Below, piece by piece: positions 57,379 to 64,000 of a DNA stretch of 64,000 nt. The notes beneath the pieces were generated by a model. That model made no database searches, was not told the origin of the DNA, and saw only the letters and a list, made by a program, of their open reading frames with translations. Every line of letters begins with the position of its first letter. Positions within the stretch are counted from its first letter, which is position 1. The position numbers and the translations under genes were made by a program. The DNA comes from Siderastrea radians (taxonomy: Eukaryota; Cnidaria; Anthozoa; Scleractinia; Rhizangiidae), in contig OZ024895.1 of assembly GCA_964017195.1 (NCBI GenBank), positions 30,115,375 to 30,179,374 of the forward strand. The letters run 5' to 3'.

Positions 57379-58022
57379 TTAAGGTGGCTGAACACAGTTT
57401 TCCAATCTTTGAAGTACCTATCCTTTATTTTGCACTCACGACCAAACGGTTGCAGCTGATGAGCTCAAAATTGGCAAGTTACAAGACAAGCTACTGCACT
57501 AGTAATTTTTGCGTGTCCCTTTAGACCATGATGCGGTACCATGGTAACACAGCTAATTATAATTCAGCCAAAAAGATTGAATTCTTTACGATTTCAGAAA
57601 ATTCAGTTGTGTACAACAAACATGGAGAAATTGTGACATTTTAACATTGAAGCAATAAAGATTTTAATATAAGATTTCTATTTTATCTGATAAAGGTTTT
57701 AATTTTTCGATATGTTATGTTTTCAGGGATTGTCCTATTATGTTTAAAAATTCCTTTGTTAAATTCCAGTTTTTTTGTAATCAGCAGTTTTTTTTGCTTT
57801 CTAAAGTACAGCTTTGCAAAATTTCTTAAAAATCTAACGACTGGTTTGCAAGAAATCACGCCTTTCTGGTAGGACAATGAAACGCCCGATCGCAGCTTTT
57901 TGATCAACTGCGCACGCACAGCATTTAAATTTTGCTATTCTCAATGCCTTGAGCGCGCGCGCTCGGACTCGCGTTAGCGTTGAATCTAAAGAGCGCAAGA
58001 AAACTGTATTCAGCCACCTTAA
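57379..58022. mobile_element. TTAA-MITE family 3, inside intron 1
   Basis: TTAA at 57379-57382 and 58019-58022. The ends GGTGGCTGAACACAGTTTTC and its inverse GAAAACTGTATTCAGCCACC are near perfect. Length is 644 bp with no valid coding region; minus-strand ORFs inside are not supported. Insertion in an intron would leave the reading frame intact. Confidence 0.85.
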
Positions 58023-58125
58023 AATGCGAGACCTTTCAAAGGCAGTGTAAACCTGAGGCTTCATAAAACAATTTTATTGTGAAAAGTAGCAAGAAAAAGT
58101 AGTACACGTGTATTTACGTTTGCAG

Positions 58126-59152
58126 GACGAAGAGGAGTATCACCCCCATGTGCCTTACAGTACTCCGATAACACCAGGAGGCAGTCTCTACATTGATGAT
58201 ACATGCACTTCTTGTGAAGTAACTTTCGAAGATCTTCACAGTGCACAGAGAGACCAGAGCAAACCTGTAGACGCCCTAAACGAGTATTTGCATTCCCGAG
58301 ATGCCAGTCCTATTCGCTCAAGGCTCAACACTCCGTGGGAAATCGCAAGTGAGAGAACTAGGCGATACTACATACGTAAGGCTGGACAAGGCGTAACCGC
58401 CATAATGGGAGATATCGCACCAAACAGTCCTGCTCAGCTGTTCCAGGCAACGTGTTCCTCGCAAGCCATCCAAAGAACTTTGTCTAGTGACGAGGAAACT
58501 GAGACAACCGTCGATGAAACCATGCTAGAAGCGCTTGCTGATTGTTACCACGCTGCTGGAAGTTGGGAGACGCGCCGCCAAATTCTGTCGATCATGGCTG
58601 ATAAACTATCATTTAAGAAGCTAAAACGTTGGATACCTGACCTGTCAAATTATCGGTTTACAGAGGCCAAACGACATTGCCTGATGCACGGGAGGGGAGC
58701 ACCTGTTCCGTCAGCATCAGCCCCTGTGATGCGTTTTTCCACTACGCAAATAGATCACTTTATCTCATTCATCACATGTACAAGTGCTCACGTTATACAA
58801 GAGCTGCCCTTCGGGGAAAGGACAATAACGTTGTCATCAAGAGAAACCATAAAAGTTCCCAACGTGATTAGGACGATGGTCCCAGAAAGAATAGTAAAGC
58901 AGTACCTGTGATGAGACAGGATTTCAAGCACTCAGTCGCAGCACCCTATTACGTATCTTAAATGTATGCGCCGCTTCGGTAAGAAAGTCTCTGCAAGGGC
59001 TCGACTACATTAGCTCCTCAGGCACACAGGCGTTTGAAGATTTATGCAAAGTGGTCGAGATGCTTGGGGACACCGTGCAAGGCATGGGATGGGCAAAACA
59101 GCAAGAAATTCGCCTACGGGAAAGCAAGCGCTACCTCAAGAGCGACTTCAAG
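58126..59152 (+). pseudogene. Exon 2 of zinc-finger family gene, with one frameshift
   Basis: Acceptor TTTGCAG and donor AAG|GTATAT are intact. Frame 1 runs 262 codons (DEEEYHPHVPYSTPITPGGS ... WEIASERTRRYYIRKAGQGV ... GSWETRRQILSIMADKLSFK ... MRFSTTQIDHFISFITC ... IKVPNVIRTMVPERIVKQYL) to a TGA at 58909. The next frame, from 58907, continues DETGFQALSRSTLLRILNVC, AASVRKSLQGLDYISSSGTQ and on to KSDFK at the donor. The family normally reads straight through here, so a small deletion near 58906 is inferred; a repeated CTG/TGTG at the junction would fit slippage. The protein belongs to a multicopy family of uncharacterised proteins I associate with cnidarians and other invertebrates. No enzymatic function is established. 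Confidence 0.65.
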
Positions 59153-59501
59153 GTATATTAAATCAGTATTTAGCCGTTGGTTGTCATAAATACACCATGG
59201 CGTGGTTTGATTCAAACTATAATCCCAACCTTAACTCTGTAATTCTTTTGACGAAGTAACTCACGCATTTTATTGCGCATCAGTGGATCACTCCGCGTCA
59301 CTCTGTTATATAACTGAAAAAGTGGATATCACGAGAACTATTTTTGTCATTGATTCGAGTCTTCAGAAATTGTATTAATATTTGCTTCAAATAACTCTCT
59401 TGTAGCTTTAGTGTGAGTAATTGTACTGATCCTATTGGTGCTACACTGAAAACCACTTCCTTTCACCTGATATTCAAATATTTTGTGGCTTCAACTTACA
59501 G

Positions 59502-61419
59502 GTGCATGTGTCTAATAGTTCGTCAGTGCCAGATCATTGTAGAACGTTTGCTCTAAGCGACCCCAAGGATCCTGCATATCAGTGCCTCTGTGACCATGAC
59601 CACAATGAAGCATGTGACAGGTGCGATCTTTTATCTGAGACCTTACTTGATATTGAGGCAGGCCTGGCTGCGCAGACTGCTAACCTTTCTTCTGTGGAAA
59701 ATGAAGAGCTCGCGTTTAGAGTTAAACAAGCCAAGAAAGCCATCTGGGCGTGGAAATCTCATCTTCTTCGCTCAGTGAACCAAGATTCTGCTCAAGTGGA
59801 GCTTTTGGAGAAACTAGATGAAGCATCAGTGCTGTTAGTGCAAGACTGGGCAATGAAATACTTGCCCAGAAAGTATAGAGAGAGCCAAACCGACTGGTTT
59901 GGGAAACACGGAATCCCCTGGCACGTGACGGTGGCATCGAAGCGTGAGGGTGATGAAATACAGATGCTTACCTTTGTGCACATTTTTGAGCCATGCAATC
60001 AAGACAGCTGTGCTGTGCTTGCAGTGATGGCGGATGTTATACGGCAGCTCAAGATCACGATCCCCCAGCTGGAGTCCGTATATTATCGACAGGACAACGC
60101 CGGCTGTTATCACTGCGGAGCGATCATGGTGTGTGCAAGAGTCCTCGGCCAGCAATTTGGCGTCAACATAAAGCGGCTTGATTTCTCAGACCCCCAAGGG
60201 GGGAAAGGGCCATGCGATCGAAAAGCTGCCACAATTAAGTCGCATATGAGAATTCATCTCAACTCTGGCAACGACATTGAAACACCTGCTCAGATGGTTG
60301 ATGCAATTCTGTCCTCCGGTGGAGTACCAGCGGTTAACATTACTCTTTGTGAATCAATCACAGTTCCCAACATGCCACTCCTGAAAGTCGAAGGCGTCAG
60401 CCTGCTCAACAATGTCGAGTATAACGATGACGGAATTCGCGTGTGGAAGGCGTATGGTATTGGCTGCGGAAAACTGTTAAAGTTGCAGTACCCATCTGCA
60501 TTGGAGCTTCCGACTCTCACGGCCACTCAAACGCATTCAAGCACGTTCACTTCAATCAAGGCAAGACGAACAAATGCACCGCCTCGACTTCATGGTGATG
60601 AAGTAGAACGAGTTACTGTCACTGAAGAAAACCTGACACGCGCAGAAGAAGCCCTTTTTGCTTGTCCCGAGGAGGGTTGCACGCGGACGTTTCTAAGGCA
60701 TTCTTCAATGCAGCGACACTTGGACTGTGGCAAACACGAGCGAGCTCTAGAGCGGGAGACCTTAACAGACAGAGCGATCAAGGTTTATGCAGAGAGACCG
60801 GAGGGCCAGTCCCTTCAGTACCAGAGGTGGTTGCAAACACAAGACCTGAACATACACGTGATACCGGCATAAACCTTCCAATGGGTTGGGCGCTAAAGGC
60901 CGGTGCCGTGCAAAAGAGATTTACTCCCAGTCAGAAGGACTATCTCACTGCCAAGTTTAAACTGGGGGAGCAATCAGGACAAAAAGCGGATCCTGCATCA
61001 GTCGCACGGGCGATGGTAAGTGCCAAAGACACAAGTGGCAAAAGGCTGTTTAAAAGCGACGATTTTCTTACTGCACAGCAAATTGCCGGCTTCTTTTCCC
61101 GTCTCTCTGCGAAAAGGACTCTTCAAGACGATGAGGAACAGTCTGATGACGACTTCGAAAGCGCTGTGCATGAAGTAGAAATGGATGAACTTAGGAATAT
61201 GGCTCTGCACGAATTGGCCCCGAGACACCCCATCACTTTTGATGCGTACAATTTGTGTGATATGGCAGCAAAGTCCAAGTTAAAGAACTTTTCCGTTCCA
61301 GTGCTGAGAGAGATTTGTTTTTTTTTGGCATTGATATCGCCGGAATAACGATGTATCGCAAACAGCCTTAGGTGAGCAAGATAGAGTCGCTCTGCCTTAG
61401 CTGTACCTGCCATCAGTAA
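59502..61419 (+). pseudogene. Exon 3 of zinc-finger family gene, with two further frameshifts
   Basis: The acceptor ACTTACAG precedes 59502. Frame 1 (to 60872) contains a cysteine/histidine cluster YQCLCDHDHNEACDRCD, HVTVASKREGDEIQMLTFVH, a possible RNase H-like core with YYRQDNAGCYHCG and DFSDPQGGKGPCDRKAATIK, and a C2H2 finger (CPEEGCTRTF ... HLDCGKH; C-x4-C-x12-H-x5-H). Around 60840-60890 the frame changes. The next block is MGWALKAGAVQKRFTPSQKD, ADPASVARAMVSAKD, FLTAQQIAGFFSRLSAKR, HPITFDAYNLCDMA. A third shift at a T-run near 61320 leads to IDIAGITMYRKQP and a stop at 61371, or, if that is a mutation, to a cysteine-containing tail ending at 61419. The DNAG and DPQGGKG motifs hint at a transposase-derived fold; this is inference. 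Long intact segments suggest recent inactivation or assembly indels. Confidence 0.65.
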
Positions 61420-61459
61420 ACTGATCATGGAAAGTACCAAACATTTACGACACTAATAT

Positions 61460-61705
61460 TTGCTAAATAAAACAGTTCAGGCGGTTGATACAGTGGAATC
61501 CTGCTTTCTTGAACCTACAAGAGAACATTGGTTCCCACTTGTCGAGAAATCAATTGTTCAAAAAGTGATGGTAAACTTCCCGTGCTTGATTGAGGGAGAG
61601 GAAACTGCTTTTGGCAGCATCAAATTATCGGAAGTTTCAGAAAAACTGAGTTCCACAGTATATGGGATGATAATGCCCGAGGCCGAAGGATTGTCCGAAA
61701 AATAA
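61460..61705 (+). CDS. Short ORF downstream of the zinc-finger gene, unknown
   Basis: An open frame of about 81 codons with protein-like composition (VDTVESCFLEPTREHWFPLV, VMVNFPCLIEGEETAFGSIK, LSEVSEKLSSTVYG) ends at TAA. A possible acceptor AACAG lies at 61469-61473, but the polypyrimidine tract is weak. It could be a last exon spliced from a GTGAGC donor at 61372, or an unrelated remnant. I do not recognise it. Confidence 0.25.
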   Translation: MLNKTVQAVDTVESCFLEPTREHWFPLVEKSIVQKVMVNFPCLIEGEETAFGSIKLSEVSEKLSSTVYGMIMPEAEGLSEK

Positions 61706-62203
61706 ACAATAGCCCAAGAAGCGAATCTTTATAAGAAACTGTGAAGCCTTGAGTGCGCTATTTTCATTAATGAGCGTCATCATCATCACAATCGAGCAAG
61801 AAGGGGTTTATTCATTAGTTAATTCTCCGTTTAATTTTACGTAATTGCTATCGTGGTGAAGCGAAAACAACCAGTAACGGTAAAGGTCTGTTTGCGGTTA
61901 AACAAAATGTGATATGGTTAGGTTTAAAAGGGATGGACCTAACACAGTGTGGATAGGTTTTTTCTCTGTTTTGGTATGATAAAATCGGGCGACGGTGGCG
62001 ACGGTGGTGGCAGATATGAAATCGAGCTTAGCGACTCGTCTGATACCAGCGGTTGATTTTGTAACAGGTGACGTGATAATATGCTTAAACACTAGCACCG
62101 CATTCGAGTGAATGCAGTCGAAAATTATCGCGACCTCGTTTGAAATGCCCGGTCCGTGCCCAGTGCTCGCGCACTGACAAGTTTGAATGGCCCCCTAAAG
62201 GCC
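61706..62203. other. No recognisable gene
   Basis: Spacer without supported features. Confidence 0.35.
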
Positions 62204-62205
62204 AT

Positions 62206-62627
62206 GTTACACGACGCAATTTTTCCTGCAACTTGCAACGCAACGTTTGTTGCGTTGCAAGTTGCGAAAAAAATTGCACGTGTAACACCCCATTTTCGCA
62301 ACCTGCAATGCAACAAAATGTTGCGTTGCAAGTTGCAGGAAAAGTAGAACTATCCTCTTCTTTTCGCAACGTTGCGAGACAAGTTGCTGCGTGTGACATG
62401 TCAATCGTAACTTGCAACGCAATTTTATTAAAATGAGCCAATCAGAGCGCGTCCTTCGCTTGTGCAAGATTTGAACTTAATAATTTCCAGCGGGTGCGTT
62501 GCAAGTTGCGAACAAAAATTGTGAACGTGTGACACCCCCTCTGAACTTGCAATGTTTTTCAGTCGTCATCGTTGCGTTGCAAGTTGCAAGGAAAATTGCC
62601 TCGTGTAACATGGCCTTAAAGCAAGCT
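62206..62627. mobile_element. TTAA-type MITE related to family 2 (GGCCATGTTACACG)
   Basis: Left AAAGGCCATGTTACACGACG is inverted at the right (CTCGTGTAACATGGCCTTAA). The interior repeats TTGCGTTGCAAGTTGC and its inverse several times, separated by CACGTGTAACACCCC. TTAA abuts the right end; the left has CTAA. The architecture (GGCC-starting ends plus a short internal palindrome repeated many times) is the same as at 10949 and 16793, although the sequence differs. Confidence 0.8.
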
Positions 62628-63646
62628 GAAAAATGTAAAAACGTTTATGACAGACTCCTCTGCGTACTAGAGGCGGGGAGGGGAACTCCCATATTAAAGA
62701 GATGCTCGTCTTCTCGCTCAGGTGTGTAAGTTACGGATTTTGGTCACACATAGGGTGTTCAGGACAGGCTGCCAGTGAGTTTAGCCACCAAGGTTTCGTT
62801 TTGAGTTGCACTTGAAGAAAAAAAACGCTTTCATGATGTGTTGGCAGTCTAGTTCGATTAGGCATGGAAATAGTGTCCTCCAGGGGACAAACAAGAAAGC
62901 TTGAACCACGCCCAGATTGATCTCTTTTGGGGGTTCCGACAAGTATTACAGTCGTCTGAATCGTTTGTAATCATTTCAACAGGAATAAAAAAGCCTGTAC
63001 GGATTACCGCAGTTTTTGTATTCAAGACATGACTATGACTAAGAAATTAGGTGGTGCTAGATGCAGTGCTTATTTTCAAGTCTGTAGACGCTTTGTATTG
63101 AATAAATAAAAGGGAAACTGGAGTTTCTAAAAGCGGCTTTTTTATAACCGAGTGAGAGATTGCACATGCGGACGTACAAGGGAACATGAGAAAACGCGAA
63201 TGTTCCGAGGTGCGTATTTAAACTCACAGGGTTCGTGCTCAATTACATTTTTGAGAGGGCGAAGGGTAGGAAGTTGACTACCGCGTAAGTAGTACCTTCT
63301 TCGTGATGCTCAAAACAAACTTCGCAAATGTCAATTCCTAAAATACAGCTGATAACCATTTCGTAATTGTTTACTTGGGAATGGACTAAGCTAAGTTAAC
63401 GCCAAGGAAATTACTTCCACGATATCTGGGCAGCGAAAACACGAATAGTACAGAAACAGAAGGACCCTACAGGGTTTTGAATTTCTGCAGTTTTGTATTC
63501 AGTCGAGAATCATCGTGCCAATCTAGTCGCGTTTAATATTATTACTTCTCACCAAGCTTTCATAACATGGCCAGAGCCCAACCGACCAACCGTTTGGTGA
63601 GTCCGTTCGAAAAGCATTTCAAATACCAAAATGACAGTTTCCTTAC
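62628..63646. other. No recognisable gene
   Basis: About 1 kb without recognised coding blocks or repeat ends; presumed intron or intergenic DNA left of a possible minus-strand exon. Confidence 0.35.
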
Positions 63647-63853
63647 CCTTTTCCATACTCCAGCTCGTGAGATCCTATATCTATAAGCCTCCAGTCTGAA
63701 AGGGGAGTCTCCCTGTACAGTACCCACCGCCCCAGCTTCCAGGAGTTCGTGACTCTCATTCCGTGACAAACACGAGGGTCCAAGAGTAATGACACGCAAC
63801 CGTTCTTTGAATTTCAATGTCTCGTTTGAGGCTCTAAACTTCGTTAAGTGCAT
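63647..63853 (-). CDS. Possible exon, unknown protein
   Basis: An open minus-strand segment of 69 codons is bounded by AACAG on its 5' side (63854-63858) and a good AGG|GTAAGG donor on its 3' side (63646 downwards), phase 0 at both ends. It begins with ATG (MHLTKFRASNETLKFKERLR) and includes GPSCLSRNESHELLEAGAVG and AYRYRISRAGVWKR. If AACAG is not used as an acceptor, the ATG could be a true start. No family is recognised. Clean splice borders and the absence of stops favour a real exon. Confidence 0.35.
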
Positions 63854-64000
63854 CTGTTCATCGTGTTATCAAGTTTCTTGTATGAATGGCTGAATGGAAC
63901 CTGAAATGTGGTTGACGTTGTCAAGAAATACGGTGTTTACGAGAGCCTTCGCTAATAGTCAGGAGTACCTGACGGAGCCGCTCGACAAAAAACCCGCTCG

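Noticed and set aside
58677..58871. Second-frame ORFs and antisense ORFs in 58.0-61.4 kb
   Set aside because: Shadows of the zinc-finger gene frame, which is supported by splice sites and ordered motifs.

Overview
The window is animal nuclear DNA, most likely from an anthozoan cnidarian such as a stony coral or sea anemone. Coding information is split by short introns with GT-AG borders. Phase 1-1 EGF-like and LamG-like exons occur, and the repeat load is very high and AT-rich. Several decayed ORFs match families I know mainly from cnidarian genomes. There are no bacterial-type operons and no CRISPR array.

Layout. (1) 0-9.5 kb is mostly transposon debris. It holds a C-terminal relic of a zinc-finger protein family, an integrase-core relic between long inverted repeats, a foldback element, two inverted tRNA-Thr-like sequences and several copies of a TTAA-flanked MITE. 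(2) 9.6-18.6 kb carries two plausible host exons on the minus strand (EGF-like at 9.64 kb, LamG-like at 17.9 kb), both phase 1-1, so they could belong to one secreted or cell-surface gene. The space between them is filled with hAT-like, Penelope-like and MULE-like relics and TTAA-type MITEs. (3) 19.8-20.7 kb is a broken LINE ORF1 on the plus strand. (4) 22.4-47.8 kb is a degenerate tandem array. I read it as seven copies of a minus-strand two-exon gene. Exon 1 encodes a start codon plus a clean signal peptide and ends at a splice donor. Exon 2 encodes a short tail with a C-x8-C core and a stop. This is the most interesting object here. (5) 48-56 kb is again mobile-element DNA, including a ~2 kb inverted repeat whose arms carry a GGAACACCCC-type minisatellite. 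(6) 56.9-61.4 kb holds a nearly complete but frameshifted multi-exon gene on the plus strand, encoding a large protein with a C2H2 finger. It belongs to the same family as the relic at 2.85-3.41 kb. (7) 61.7-64 kb has one more MITE and a possible minus-strand exon at the right edge.

A recurring theme is insertion at TTAA. At least three unrelated families have TTAA at both ends, one is nested inside another with the target site readable from uninterrupted copies, and a fourth family probably shares the target. All functional statements are inferences from translation and motif recognition; no database search was possible.
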